A DNA stretch of 64,000 bases from Streptomyces sp. 2114.4 (lineage in GTDB: Bacteria > Actinomycetota > Actinomycetes > Streptomycetales > Streptomycetaceae): the NCBI RefSeq assembly GCF_900187385.1, contig NZ_FYEY01000001.1:5456001-5520000 (forward strand), written 5' to 3'. The translations under genes and the position numbers were made by a program. The notes under the pieces are model-generated. The model ran no database searches and was not told the origin of the DNA. It saw nothing but the letters and a program-made list of their open reading frames with translations. Of the stretch, positions 24,668 to 33,100 are shown one piece after another (positions within the stretch are counted from its first letter, which is position 1; each line of letters begins with the position of its first letter).

Positions 24668-24758
24668 CCGGCCAATACCCCGGAGCGCCGGCCAATACCC
24701 CGGAAAAAAGAGCGCGTTCCGGCAGGTTTGAGAGTCTGGTGTGACGTATGCCTACGTC
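24668..24758. promoter_or_regulatory. Direct repeat and palindrome in the snpA/lysR intergenic region
   Basis: The 17-mer CCGGCCAATACCCCGGA occurs exactly twice with a 20-bp period (24668-24684, 24688-24704). GACGTA-TGCC-TACGTC (24743-24758) is a perfect 6-bp dyad ending 15 bp before the lysR start. These are candidate binding sites for the LysR protein controlling snpA and itself. Confidence 0.55.
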
Positions 24759-24772
24759 GTTATGCTCCGGAC

Positions 24773-25732
24773 GTGGAGCTCGAGGTAAGGCATCTTCGCG
24801 CATTGTGCGCCATCGCGGACTCCGGCAGCGTACGCAAGGCGGCCCGGCAGCTCGGCATGACCCAGCCTTCCCTGACGACCCAGCTCCACCGCATCGAGAA
24901 AGCCCTCGGCGGCCAGCTCTTCTTCCGTGAACCGACCGGCAGCCGGCCCACGCCCCTGGGGCATGCGGTGCTGTGCCGGGCCCGGCCGATAGTGGCCGAA
25001 ATGCGCGCACTTATTGACGAAGTTGCCTCGGCTTCGCACCGTGACCGGGGCACGCGGCTGCACATCGGCAGCACCAACAGCCCCGCGGTCGCCGGGTGGC
25101 TGCGCCGGCTCCGGGTGCGGCTGCCGGACACCGACACCACGATAAGAACCGATGTGTCCGCCAACGCGCTGCTCCACATGGTCGCGACGGGACAGCTCGA
25201 CGCCGCCTTCGTCCACGAGGTCGAGGGCGCGCCGCTACGGGTCCCCGACGGCCTGGTCGAGCATGAACTCATCGCCAGGGAACCGCAGTTCATCGCCGTG
25301 GGGGCCGCCCATCCGGCGGCCGGGCGGACGGTCATCCGGGTGTCGGACCTCGCCGACGACCAGTGGATGGTCGACCCGACCGTGGACGGCGAATGGGCGG
25401 GACTGCGCCGCATCTGGGCCGCGGCCGGTATCAACCCCCGTGTCGTGCACGGCGACTACCTCACCACGGTGGATCTGGTCACGGCCGGCGAGGTGGTCAC
25501 CCCCTGCCAGCCGACCGCGCGCTCCCGGCACGGCATGGCGATCCGCCCCCTGTACGGCGACCCGCTGGCCGTCCGCCTCTTCATGGCCTGCCGCCAGGAA
25601 GGCACCCCCGCCGCCTCCGCCGACGACCTGTTCGCCGACCTGACCGCCTCGTACATGGAGACCGCCTGGGCGAGTGAGGCCTACCGGACCTGGCTGGTGC
25701 AGCACAACGGGCCGCTGCCGGTGGGGGGCTAG
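24773..25732 (+). CDS. snpR: LysR family regulator divergent from snpA
   Basis: A 319-residue LysR-type regulator. The N-terminal winged HTH is clear ('LRALCAIADSGSVRKAARQLGMTQPSLTTQLHRIEKALGGQLFFRE', about residues 7-52), followed by two periplasmic-binding-like effector lobes. The GTG at 24773 gives the standard 'MELEVRHL' start. Divergent orientation to the protease gene matches the known snpR(mprR)-snpA activator pairs of Streptomyces, so activation of protease production is expected. The effector is unknown. Confidence 0.88.
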   Translation: MELEVRHLRALCAIADSGSVRKAARQLGMTQPSLTTQLHRIEKALGGQLFFREPTGSRPTPLGHAVLCRARPIVAEMRALIDEVASASHRDRGTRLHIGSTNSPAVAGWLRRLRVRLPDTDTTIRTDVSANALLHMVATGQLDAAFVHEVEGAPLRVPDGLVEHELIAREPQFIAVGAAHPAAGRTVIRVSDLADDQWMVDPTVDGEWAGLRRIWAAAGINPRVVHGDYLTTVDLVTAGEVVTPCQPTARSRHGMAIRPLYGDPLAVRLFMACRQEGTPAASADDLFADLTASYMETAWASEAYRTWLVQHNGPLPVGG

Positions 25733-25866
25733 GACGCCGCCGGCCGGGCCTGTCCACCAACCGTGTGAAAGCCGCGGTCCCGGCCGCCGGGGGCCCACCG
25801 ACCCGTGCGGTGATGACCGAGAGTGGGGGTGCCGAAAGCCGGCGCGGCCAAGCCCTGGAGGCCCGT

Positions 25867-27171
25867 GTGGATGGCACCTCTTCCCTGGTCCTGCTCCTGC
25901 TGTTCCTGTGGTGTCTGTGCTCGCGGCGGATGGAGCGCTTCGAGCTGACCGCTCCCGCCGCCTTCGTCCTGCTGGGCCTGCTGCTGGGCGAGGGCACCGG
26001 GGTCCTCCACCTCGCCCTCCCGCACGAGACGGTCAAGCTGCTCGCGGAGGTCACCCTGGTCTGGGTGCTCTTCACCGACGCCGCCCGGCTCTCCTTCCGG
26101 GCCCTGCGCCCGGAGCTCGGCCTCTACGTGCGGCTGCTGGGGATCGGGCTGCCGCTGTGCGTGGCCCTCGGCACGGTGCTGGCGGCCGCCCTGCTCCCCG
26201 GCGTCTCCTGGTGGGCGGCCCTGTACGTCGGGGCCGCGCTCGCTCCCACCGACGCCGCGCTCGGCGCCACGATGATGGTCAACCCCGTCGTCCCCGCGAA
26301 GATCCGCCGGCTCATCAATGTCGAGAGCGGTCTCAACGACGGCATCGTCACGCCCCTGGTGGTGCTCGCCCTGGCCGGGGTGACCGCGGCCGAGCACACC
26401 GCCCCGCCGGACGCCACCGGCCACGCCCTGGTGCAGCTCGTCGTCGGCACGGCGTACGGCGCGGTGGTCGGACTGGCCGCCGGATGGCTGCTGCGGACCA
26501 CACTCCGCAACGGCTGGGCGGCCGAGGACTTCGCCGGCGCAGGAGTGCTGGCCCTGGCGCTCCTCGCCTACACCTCCGCGCTCGCGCTCGGCGGCAACGG
26601 CTTCATCGCCGCCTTCGTCGCCGGCCTGGCCTTCGGATCGGCACACGGTGCGCCACCGCGGGTGCTCCTGTACGTCGAGCAGTCCGCCGCGCTGCTCTCC
26701 GTACTGGTCTGGCTGGTCTTCGGCGCCCTCCTGCTGCCGGAGGTGTTCGACCACCTCACCTGGCAGACCGCGGTCTACGCCGTCCTGAGCCTCACGGTGA
26801 TCCGGATGCTGCCCGTGGCACTGTCCCTGATCGGGAGCGGACTGGACCTCAAAACGGTCCTGTTCGTGGGCTGGTTCGGCCCCCGCGGACTGGCCTCGAT
26901 CATCTTCGGCCTGCTGGCGGTCGAGGAGCTGGCGGCCCCCGACACCCGAGCGGTGGTCCCGGTGGTCACCCTCACCGTCCTGCTCAGCGTCCTCGCCCAC
27001 GGCCTCACCTCCGCACCCCTGGCGAACCGCTACGGCAGAGCGGCCGCGGCCAAGGGCATCGGCCCGGCCGGCGCGGAGGCGGACGAACTGCCCGTCCGGG
27101 GCATGGCGGCGGGCGGCCTGCACCGCGGGCCCGGCCACGGCCGGCGTCGGGGCGGCCCGGCGCCGTCCTGA
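25867..27171 (+). CDS. Cation/proton antiporter, CPA1-like
   Basis: A 434-residue membrane protein with about 12 hydrophobic segments. The antiporter core motifs are 'GAALAPTDAALGATMM' and 'NVESGLNDGIVTPLVV' (Asp/Asn-Asp ion site), with 'GWFGPRGLASIIFGLL' near the C-terminus. The last 50 residues are a Gly/Arg-rich tail. It should exchange Na+ or K+ for H+. The GTG at 25867 is placed by GGAG six bases upstream and by the hydrophobic start; the frame extends upstream without conservation. It belongs to a different subgroup from the antiporter at 10.3 kb. Confidence 0.88.
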   Translation: MDGTSSLVLLLLFLWCLCSRRMERFELTAPAAFVLLGLLLGEGTGVLHLALPHETVKLLAEVTLVWVLFTDAARLSFRALRPELGLYVRLLGIGLPLCVALGTVLAAALLPGVSWWAALYVGAALAPTDAALGATMMVNPVVPAKIRRLINVESGLNDGIVTPLVVLALAGVTAAEHTAPPDATGHALVQLVVGTAYGAVVGLAAGWLLRTTLRNGWAAEDFAGAGVLALALLAYTSALALGGNGFIAAFVAGLAFGSAHGAPPRVLLYVEQSAALLSVLVWLVFGALLLPEVFDHLTWQTAVYAVLSLTVIRMLPVALSLIGSGLDLKTVLFVGWFGPRGLASIIFGLLAVEELAAPDTRAVVPVVTLTVLLSVLAHGLTSAPLANRYGRAAAAKGIGPAGAEADELPVRGMAAGGLHRGPGHGRRRGGPAPS

Positions 27172-27763
27172 ACGCTGCCCCTCGGCGCGGACCGGACTGC
27201 GCCGCAGGCCGGCATTCTCACGCAAGTTCTCGCAGTTGCTCTTACGCACTCACGGTACCTACGGCACCCACGGCACTTACGACGTCCCGGCGTGGGCCAC
27301 CGCCCCCCGCTGCCCCCGTGGGGAGTTGGTCAAGGAGGAATGCGCCGGCGAGAAGCCGCCTCCTTGCGGAATGCGATGCTCTACTTTTCTCCGACGGAAT
27401 CAGCAGCCCTGGAGGACAGCGGAAAGGATGGAGGGCATTCCGTTTGTGGCGCTCGTCGAGTCGTCGGTCCAATTTCCTGCCGCAGGCCGGGAAAAGAGGG
27501 GCCGGAAAGGTGTGTGCGGAGGAAGAACGCGGCTGAAGCGCGCTGGTGAGCGGCCGTTGGCCCCATGATGTGACCGAAGGTCACCGGATTGCCGGCGATG
27601 CCTGCCGGCCGCGACGGCGGAAAGTGGCGTTCCTCTCCAGGGGCGGCAGTTGTCGATGAGCTTCGCAGCAGCACAGAATATGCTTTCTGCCTCCCGGGCA
27701 GCGGGAATGCGCGCCTCTGTGGCGATCCGCACCACACAACAGCCGGGCCGGTAGCTCTCCTTC
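27172..27763. other. 592-bp gap with lower GC and no recognisable gene
   Basis: Several overlapping frames are open here but none has a ribosome binding site, conserved protein pattern or Streptomyces-like third-position bias. Base composition is visibly less GC-rich than the neighbours. It contains one palindrome, GTGACC-GAA-GGTCAC (27570-27584), about 180 bp before the glycosyltransferase gene. The region could be a decayed gene or an acquired segment; the promoter of the next gene must lie in it. Confidence 0.45.
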
Positions 27764-29305
27764 ATGTCCACAGGAGCTGACTTCGGTCCGCACCGCTACG
27801 CCGGGAACCTGAACACCGTCATGGATTTTCCTTTATCTCTTTGCCGTCTCCTCTCTCTTTACCGACTCCGCCTGCCCGTCTGGCTGATCCCGATCGTCTG
27901 GACCGTTGCCCTCGGCCTGTGGGGGCTCTCCCGGGAGAACAGTGTGTGGCGGGACGAGGCCGCCACCTGGCAGGTGGCCCTGCGGACCCCCGAGGAGATC
28001 TGGCACATGCTGGGACAGGTCGATGTCGTGCACGGGTTCTACTACCTGCTGATGCACGGCCTCTTCGCGCTTTTCGGGCCCGGTACCACGACCCTGCGGC
28101 TGCCGTCCGTGCTGGCCATGGCGGTGGCGGCGGCCTGCGCTGCGGTCATCGGCCGTCGGCTGGCCGGGACCTGGGCGGGGCTGGGGGGAGGGCTGGCGTT
28201 CGGCCTGCTCCCGGCCGTGCAGTTCCATCTCCAAGAGGGCCGCTCGTATGCCCTGGTCGCGGCCGGGGCTGCGGTCTCGACACTGCTGCTGGTGACCGTG
28301 CTCGCGGGGCGCGGCGGGGCGATGTGCTGGGCTGCGTACGGCGGAACGGTCCTGGTGTGCGGGCTGCTGAACTGGCTGTCGCTGCTGATTCTGCCCGCGC
28401 ACCTGGCAACTCTGGTCTGGACAGGGGCCGGTCGCGGGATGTGGCTGCGCTGGGCAGCGGCCTCGGCGACCGCCACCGCCGGTGTACTGCCGTTGATCCT
28501 CTTCAGCCGGGGCCAGTCCGACCAGGTCTCCTGGATACCGCCGCTGACCTGGCACATGATGATCAGCCCTGCCGTCCTGCTGGCGATCGGCGGCCTCGGA
28601 GCCCTGCTGGACCGGCCGCGGGCAGGCCGGCTGTCGGCGGCGGCCGTCGGGTTACCCCTGCTGGCGGTGCCGCAGCTTGCCCTGATCGGTCTCTCCCTGG
28701 TCCAGCCGCTGTATTTGGACCGGTACATCCTGTTCAGCATGCTGGGGCTGGCGCTGTTGATCGGTGCCGGGCTGGGTGCGGCCATACGCTCGGCCGCGCC
28801 ACGGTTCCCCATGGCGTCCACCTGGATCCTCCCCGTGGTGGTCGCCGTGGCGATGGTGGCGCTGGTGCCGCAATCGCTGGCCAAGCGCTCCCCGGACAGC
28901 CGGGTGGACGACGTCCTGGCCGTGGCGGCAGACGTGCGGCGGCTCAAGACGAGCGGTGCTGCGGTGCTCTTCATACCGGCGGCACGGCGCGACACCGCGT
29001 TGGTCTCCCCCGACGCCTTCACGGGCCTGCGGGACGTCGCCCTCGTGGAAAGCCCGCGGGATTCGGGGACGCTGAAGGGTGTGGAGGCCGACCCGGCACG
29101 GATACGGGCCGCGATACCGGCCCAGCGACGGATCCTGCTCGTCACGGACGCGACGAAGGTGGCGAAGCCGGTGTCGGCGGAGCGGGACAGGGTGAAGCTC
29201 GCCCTGCTGAAGGAGTACTTCACCGTGGTGTCCGACGAGCAGATTCGCGGCCGGAGAGTGACGGTGTACCAGCGGCGTGCACCGGGTCGGCGAGCGGTCG
29301 GCTGA
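27764..29305 (+). CDS. GT-C fold membrane glycosyltransferase (GT39-like), with a TTA codon
   Basis: A 513-residue polytopic protein. After the first helix ('LIPIVWTVALGLWGL') comes the loop motif 'RDEAATW', the acidic D-E catalytic motif of dolichyl/polyprenyl-phosphate-dependent GT-C enzymes, then about ten more helices and a soluble C-terminal domain. It probably transfers a sugar from a polyprenyl phosphate donor outside the membrane. The start may be 27764 or 27821; neither has a clear ribosome binding site. In either case a TTA leucine codon (27833-27835) lies near the 5' end, making translation dependent on the bldA tRNA. The upstream gap is atypical in composition. Confidence 0.8.
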   Translation: MSTGADFGPHRYAGNLNTVMDFPLSLCRLLSLYRLRLPVWLIPIVWTVALGLWGLSRENSVWRDEAATWQVALRTPEEIWHMLGQVDVVHGFYYLLMHGLFALFGPGTTTLRLPSVLAMAVAAACAAVIGRRLAGTWAGLGGGLAFGLLPAVQFHLQEGRSYALVAAGAAVSTLLLVTVLAGRGGAMCWAAYGGTVLVCGLLNWLSLLILPAHLATLVWTGAGRGMWLRWAAASATATAGVLPLILFSRGQSDQVSWIPPLTWHMMISPAVLLAIGGLGALLDRPRAGRLSAAAVGLPLLAVPQLALIGLSLVQPLYLDRYILFSMLGLALLIGAGLGAAIRSAAPRFPMASTWILPVVVAVAMVALVPQSLAKRSPDSRVDDVLAVAADVRRLKTSGAAVLFIPAARRDTALVSPDAFTGLRDVALVESPRDSGTLKGVEADPARIRAAIPAQRRILLVTDATKVAKPVSAERDRVKLALLKEYFTVVSDEQIRGRRVTVYQRRAPGRRAVG

Positions 29306-29458
29306 AGCCCGGCGGGCAATCCGGGGGAGGCAGCGGATGCTCTGCCGCGACGCGGGCCTGCAGTGGCGGCGACGGTGAGGACATCCGTGAGGACGTTGAG
29401 GGGACCGTCGGTGAGGACGTCCGAGGGCGCCTGGACGCCCCGGGCGCCGCGAAGAAGA

Positions 29459-29512
29459 CCGCACCCGCTCCGTCACGGACGCCCTGCTGGGCGGCGTGCG
29501 GAGCGGGTGCGG
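29459..29512. terminator. Long inverted repeat between the glycosyltransferase gene and sodN
   Basis: CCGCACCCGCTCCG (29459-29472) and CGGAGCGGGTGCGG (29499-29512) are exact reverse complements of 14 bp, with a partly self-complementary 26-nt loop, placed between convergent genes. Probable bidirectional terminator. Confidence 0.75.
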
Positions 29513-29564
29513 AGAGTGAGGCGAGGTGACCTGCGAAAACGCGGGTCGGACGCCCAGCCTGAGG

Positions 29565-29960
29565 TCAGGCCTTCTTGGTCTCCCAGAAGATCTTGTCGAT
29601 CTGGGCGATGTAGTCCAGGGCCTTCTGGCCGGTGGCCGGGTCGTTGGAACCCTTGGCCGCGCTGAGGGCCTTGAGGGTGTCGTTGACCAGCTGGTGCAGC
29701 TCCGGGTACTTCTCGAAGTGCGGGGGCTTGAAGTAGTCGCTCCACAGCACCGAGACATGGTGCTTGGCCAGCTCGGCGCGCTGCTCCTTGATCAGGACGG
29801 CGCGAGTGCGGAAGTCCGCGTCCTCGTTGGCCTGGTACTTCTCCTGGACGGCCTTGACCGACTCGGCCTCGATGCGGGCCTGGGCCGGGTCGTACACGCC
29901 GCAGGGCAGGTCGCAGTGGGCGCTGACCTTCACCTTGGGGGCGAACAGGCGCGAAAGCAT
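29565..29960 (-). CDS. sodN: Nickel superoxide dismutase
   Basis: Converts superoxide to oxygen and hydrogen peroxide in the cytosol. The 131-residue precursor has a 14-residue leader ('MLSRLFAPKVKVSA') that must be removed to expose the nickel hook 'HCDLPCGVYDPA' (H15, C16, C20 and the new amino terminus as ligands). The rest is the four-helix bundle of NiSOD. GAGGAAGGACTGAAC precedes the ATG at 29960. Its maturation peptidase SodX is encoded divergently next to it. Nickel-dependent expression through Nur-type control is known in the genus; no operator was identified here. Confidence 0.97.
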   Translation of the reverse strand: MLSRLFAPKVKVSAHCDLPCGVYDPAQARIEAESVKAVQEKYQANEDADFRTRAVLIKEQRAELAKHHVSVLWSDYFKPPHFEKYPELHQLVNDTLKALSAAKGSNDPATGQKALDYIAQIDKIFWETKKA

Positions 29961-30128
29961 GTTCAGTCCTTCCTCGTGATCGTCTTCTCAGGTGCGAGAT
30001 TACTCGGTGCGGGAAGGCTTTTCTTGGCCGGGCCGGGGGTCTTAGGGCAAAAGTCCGGTAGCGGGGTGGGGCTGATGGAGGATGGACCGGTGAGCGGGAC
30101 GGACCGGGGCCAGGCCGGGAGGTACGGG

Positions 30129-30599
30129 ATGCCGGAGCGGGTGCACGAGCGTGGGCCGGAGCAGGGCGGGGACGCGGACGCGGGAAGCGGGCGGGGCGGG
30201 CTGCTCCGCGCCTTCGGGCTGGCCGAGGTCTACAACCCGTCGATGGTGCCGACGCTGCGGCCCGGGGACCAGCTGGTGGTGCAGTACGGGGCCGTGGTGC
30301 GGCCCGGTGACGTCGTCGTGCTGCGGCACCCGTTCCGCCAGGATCTGCTGATCGTCAAGCGGGCCGTGCGGCGGCGCGACGGCGGCTGGTGGGTGCAGGG
30401 GGACAATCCGTTCGTCGAGAACGACAGCCGGGAATTCGGGGTCGTTCCCGACGAACTGGTCATCGCCCGTGCCTGGGTGCGGGTGCGGCCCCCGCGGGGG
30501 ATTCAACGCTCGGTCACCGGGGTGCTCTCCTGGGTGGTCTCGGCGGTCCGGCCGGTGCGGCCCGAGCGCTCGCTCTCCAGGCGCTTGCGGGCGCGGTAG
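30129..30599 (+). CDS. sodX: NiSOD maturation peptidase, S26 type
   Basis: A 156-residue signal-peptidase-like serine protease. The catalytic Ser38 is in 'YNPSMVPTL' and the general-base Lys77 in 'LLIVKRAV', followed by 'VQGDNPFVENDSREFG', as in type I signal peptidases, but no membrane anchor is evident. It should cut the SodN leader. The ATG at 30129 follows GGGAGG at ideal spacing; an ATG at 30075 would add 18 residues. Its 3' end overlaps the 3' end of the convergent CGNR gene by 97 bp. Confidence 0.88.
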   Translation: MPERVHERGPEQGGDADAGSGRGGLLRAFGLAEVYNPSMVPTLRPGDQLVVQYGAVVRPGDVVVLRHPFRQDLLIVKRAVRRRDGGWWVQGDNPFVENDSREFGVVPDELVIARAWVRVRPPRGIQRSVTGVLSWVVSAVRPVRPERSLSRRLRAR

Positions 30600-31255
30600 G
30601 CGGCGACATTGGCACGGGTGGCGCAGCGGTCGGAGCAGTAGCGCCGGGAGCGGTTGGTCGAGGTGTCCAGGTAGACGTTGCGGCAGGGCTGCGCCTCGCA
30701 GATGCCGAGCCGGTCGATGCCCAGGTCGGTGAGGTGGAAGGCCAGGCCCATGCAGGCGGTCGCGGTGTAGCCCGCGGTGGCGTTGGCCGCGTGGTCGGCG
30801 ATGTGCATGTGCCAGTTGGGGCGGCCTCCCCCACTCTCGGCTACGCCGCTCTCGACTCCTCCCTCACTCTCGACTGCTCCCCCACTCTCGACTCCGCTTG
30901 AGCGGGGGGACCCCCATGACCGGGGGGACCCCCATGAGCGGGAGGTGCCCCCATCGTCGCGGTTCTCGTGGCCGGAGATCTGCGGGCTGACCGGGAACTC
31001 CATCATCAGGGCGTTGAGGAGGTCCACGGCGCGCACCTCGTCGCCGCCGGCCGCGGCCTCGAAGACGGCGCGCAGCCGGGCGCGGACCGCGCGCAGCCGG
31101 GTCACGTCGCTCTCGGTCGCGCGCCGGGCGGCCTGCTGGGCGGGGCCGAAGAGGTCGCGTACGGCTTCGACCGTGGTGAGGGTGTCGGTGCCGCGCTCGG
31201 GCTGCTCGGTGTTGACCAGTCGCACGGCATAGTCCGAGTAATAGGCCAGTTCCAC
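30503..31255 (-). CDS. CGNR zinc finger (ABATE-type) regulator with a repeat insertion
   Basis: A 250-residue protein. The N-terminal part resembles the ABATE domain ('SDYAVRLVNTEQPERGTDTLTTVEAVRDLF'). The C-terminal zinc finger is 'CEAQPC...YCSDRCATRANVAAYRARKR', with C-A-T-R in place of the usual C-G-N-R. Between them lies a Ser/Gly/Glu-rich stretch of about 40 residues encoded by an in-frame DNA repeat (30826-30937). Such proteins are thought to be stress-linked DNA-binding regulators. The start is GTG at 31255 with AAGGA upstream. The 3' end overlaps sodX on the opposite strand. Confidence 0.85.
   Translation of the reverse strand: MELAYYSDYAVRLVNTEQPERGTDTLTTVEAVRDLFGPAQQAARRATESDVTRLRAVRARLRAVFEAAAGGDEVRAVDLLNALMMEFPVSPQISGHENRDDGGTSRSWGSPRSWGSPRSSGVESGGAVESEGGVESGVAESGGGRPNWHMHIADHAANATAGYTATACMGLAFHLTDLGIDRLGICEAQPCRNVYLDTSTNRSRRYCSDRCATRANVAAYRARKRLESERSGRTGRTAETTQESTPVTER
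30826..30937. repeat. GC-skewed minisatellite within the CGNR gene
   Basis: CTCCCCCACTCTCG occurs at 30826 and 30877, with a variant (CTCCCTCACTCTCG) at 30859. GGGGGGACCCCCATGA occurs at 30904 and 30922. The two families are partly self-complementary. Similar CTC/GGGGGACCCCC elements are scattered in Streptomyces genomes. Here the element keeps the reading frame. Confidence 0.85.
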
Positions 31256-31350
31256 TTGTAGTCCTTACGGGCTGGGGCTAAGGTGCGGAATGCTTGCGTG
31301 AGGTAATAGGTGTTGTTGCTACGAGGGTATTACGTCTTGAAAGGGAAGCG

Positions 31351-32112
31351 ATGACCGAGACCGTTGCCGGCGCCGATTGGGCGGCGTGGCAGAACAGTTG
31401 GGACCGTCAGCAGGAGTGGTACCTCCCCGACCGCGAGGAGCGGTTCCGGGTGATGCTGGACATGGTCGAGGCGCTGGTGGGCCCCGCGCCCCGGGTGCTG
31501 GATCTCGCCTGCGGCACGGGAAGTATCTCCGACCGGCTGCTGAAGCGGTTCCCCGAGGCCGAGAGCGTGGGCGTCGATCTGGATCCTGCGCTGCTGGCCA
31601 TCGCGGAAGGGTACTTCGCCGGCGAGCGCCGGGTCCGCTTCGTACGCGCCGATCTCAAGGACCCGGCCTGGACGGACCGGCTGCCGCACGACTCCTACGA
31701 CGCGGTGCTCACCGCCACCGCGCTGCACTGGCTGCACACCGAGGACCTCCGGGGCCTGTATGGGCAGCTCGGCACCCTGGTGCGGGACGGCGGCGTCTTC
31801 CTGAACGCCGACCGCATGCCCGAGGAGGCCACCCCGCGGATCAACGCCGCCGAGCGGGCCTTCCGGCATGCGCGGATGGACGCGGCGAAGGCGGCCGGCG
31901 CCGTCGACTGGGCCGCGTGGTGGCAGCTGGCGGCCGCCGACCCGCGGCTGGCCGGGCCGACCGCCGAGCGCTTCGAGATCTACGGCGAGCACGCGGACGG
32001 CGACACCCCCTCGGCGGCATGGCATGCGGCCGTACTGCGCGAATCGGGGTTCGCGGAGGCCCGGCCGGTATGGTCCTCGCCCACGGATGCGCTGGTGCTG
32101 GGCCTGAAGTAG
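31351..32112 (+). CDS. Class I SAM-dependent methyltransferase
   Basis: A 253-residue Rossmann-fold methyltransferase. Motif I is 'VLDLACGTGSISDRLL', motif II 'VGVDLDPALL', and the post-I acidic residue is followed by 'DAVLTATALHWLH'. The substrate is not evident; it resembles trans-aconitate or small-acid methyltransferases in general form only. The ATG at 31351 follows AAGGGA. It is divergent from the CGNR gene with a 95-bp shared promoter region. Confidence 0.88.
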   Translation: MTETVAGADWAAWQNSWDRQQEWYLPDREERFRVMLDMVEALVGPAPRVLDLACGTGSISDRLLKRFPEAESVGVDLDPALLAIAEGYFAGERRVRFVRADLKDPAWTDRLPHDSYDAVLTATALHWLHTEDLRGLYGQLGTLVRDGGVFLNADRMPEEATPRINAAERAFRHARMDAAKAAGAVDWAAWWQLAAADPRLAGPTAERFEIYGEHADGDTPSAAWHAAVLRESGFAEARPVWSSPTDALVLGLK

Positions 32113-32209
32113 GGGCATGGCGCACCGGTGCACCGGCCGGTGACGAGGGAAGGACGGGGCGGGGCACGCACGGAACGGGGGCGGAGGCGAAGGGCGGCAA
32201 CGGAGGAAG

Positions 32210-32276
32210 GGCCGCGGCGGGCCTCCTCCCGGGGGAGCAGGTCTCGCCGCGGCCCGGGGAGCCCGGCACGGGCTCC
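32210..32276. terminator. Two nested stem-loops between the methyltransferase gene and the ABC operon
   Basis: GGCCGCGGCG (32210-32219) pairs with CGCCGCGGCC (32245-32254), and GGAGCCCG (32258) pairs with CGGGCTCC (32269). They lie between convergent genes and probably end both transcripts. Confidence 0.65.
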
Positions 32277-32296
32277 TGCCGCTACAGCACCTTCGA

Positions 32297-33100
32297 CTAC
32301 AGCACCTTCGACAGGAACGACTTCGTCCGCTCGTGCTGCGGGTTGCCGAGCACGTCGCGCGGGTGGCCGGATTCGACCACCACCCCGTCGTCCATGAAGA
32401 CCAGCGAGTCGCCGACCTCGCGGGCGAAGCCCATCTCATGGGTCACGACGACCATCGTCATCCCGTCCGCCGCCAGGTCCTTCATGACGTCCAGGACGTC
32501 ACCGACCAGCTCCGGGTCCAGGGCCGAGGTCGGCTCGTCGAAGAGCATCAGCTTGGGCTCCATCGCCAGCGCACGGGCGATGGCGACGCGCTGCTGCTGG
32601 CCGCCGGAGAGCTGTGAGGGGTAGTTCCCGGCCTTGTCGGACAGGCCGACGCGGTCCAGGAGCTTGACCGCCCGCTCCCGCGCCGCGGACTTCGACTCGC
32701 CCTTGACCTGGATCGGCGCCTCCATGATGTTCTCCACCGCGGTCATGTGCGGGAAGAGGTTGAAGCGCTGGAAGACCATGCCGATGTCGCGGCGGCGGGC
32801 GGCGACCTCCTTGTCGCGCAGCTCGTAGAGCTTGCCGTTGTGCTCGCGGTAGCCGACCAGTTCGCCGTCGACGGACAGCCGGCCGGCGTTGACCTTCTCC
32901 AGGTGGTTGATGCAGCGCAGGAAAGTCGACTTGCCGGAGCCGGACGGGCCGATCAGGCAGAAGACCTCCCGGGGCGCGACCTCCAGGTCGATGCCCTTGA
33001 GGATGTGGGCCGCGCCGAAGGACTTGTGGACGCCCTCGGCCAGCACCATCGGGGCGCCGCTGGTGCCCGCGGCCTGGTTCGTCGTCAGCTTGCTGGTCAT
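32297..33100 (-). CDS. Polar amino acid ABC transporter, ATP-binding protein
   Basis: A 267-residue ABC ATPase of the glutamate/glutamine (PAAT) class. Walker A is 'GPSGSGKST', the Q-loop 'MVFQRFNLFPHMT', the signature 'LSGGQQQRVAIARAL', Walker B 'LMLFDEPTSALDPE' and the H-loop 'VVVTHEMG'. It is the last gene of a three-gene operon; its ATG overlaps the permease stop (ATGA), with GGAGGTGCGGC as ribosome binding site. It powers uptake through the adjacent permease. Confidence 0.95.
   Translation of the reverse strand: MTSKLTTNQAAGTSGAPMVLAEGVHKSFGAAHILKGIDLEVAPREVFCLIGPSGSGKSTFLRCINHLEKVNAGRLSVDGELVGYREHNGKLYELRDKEVAARRRDIGMVFQRFNLFPHMTAVENIMEAPIQVKGESKSAARERAVKLLDRVGLSDKAGNYPSQLSGGQQQRVAIARALAMEPKLMLFDEPTSALDPELVGDVLDVMKDLAADGMTMVVVTHEMGFAREVGDSLVFMDDGVVVESGHPRDVLGNPQHERTKSFLSKVL

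Noticed and set aside
27400..27771. Minus-strand frame of 123 codons in the 592-bp gap
   Set aside because: No ribosome binding site, no third-position GC bias, and several competing frames; treated as non-coding.
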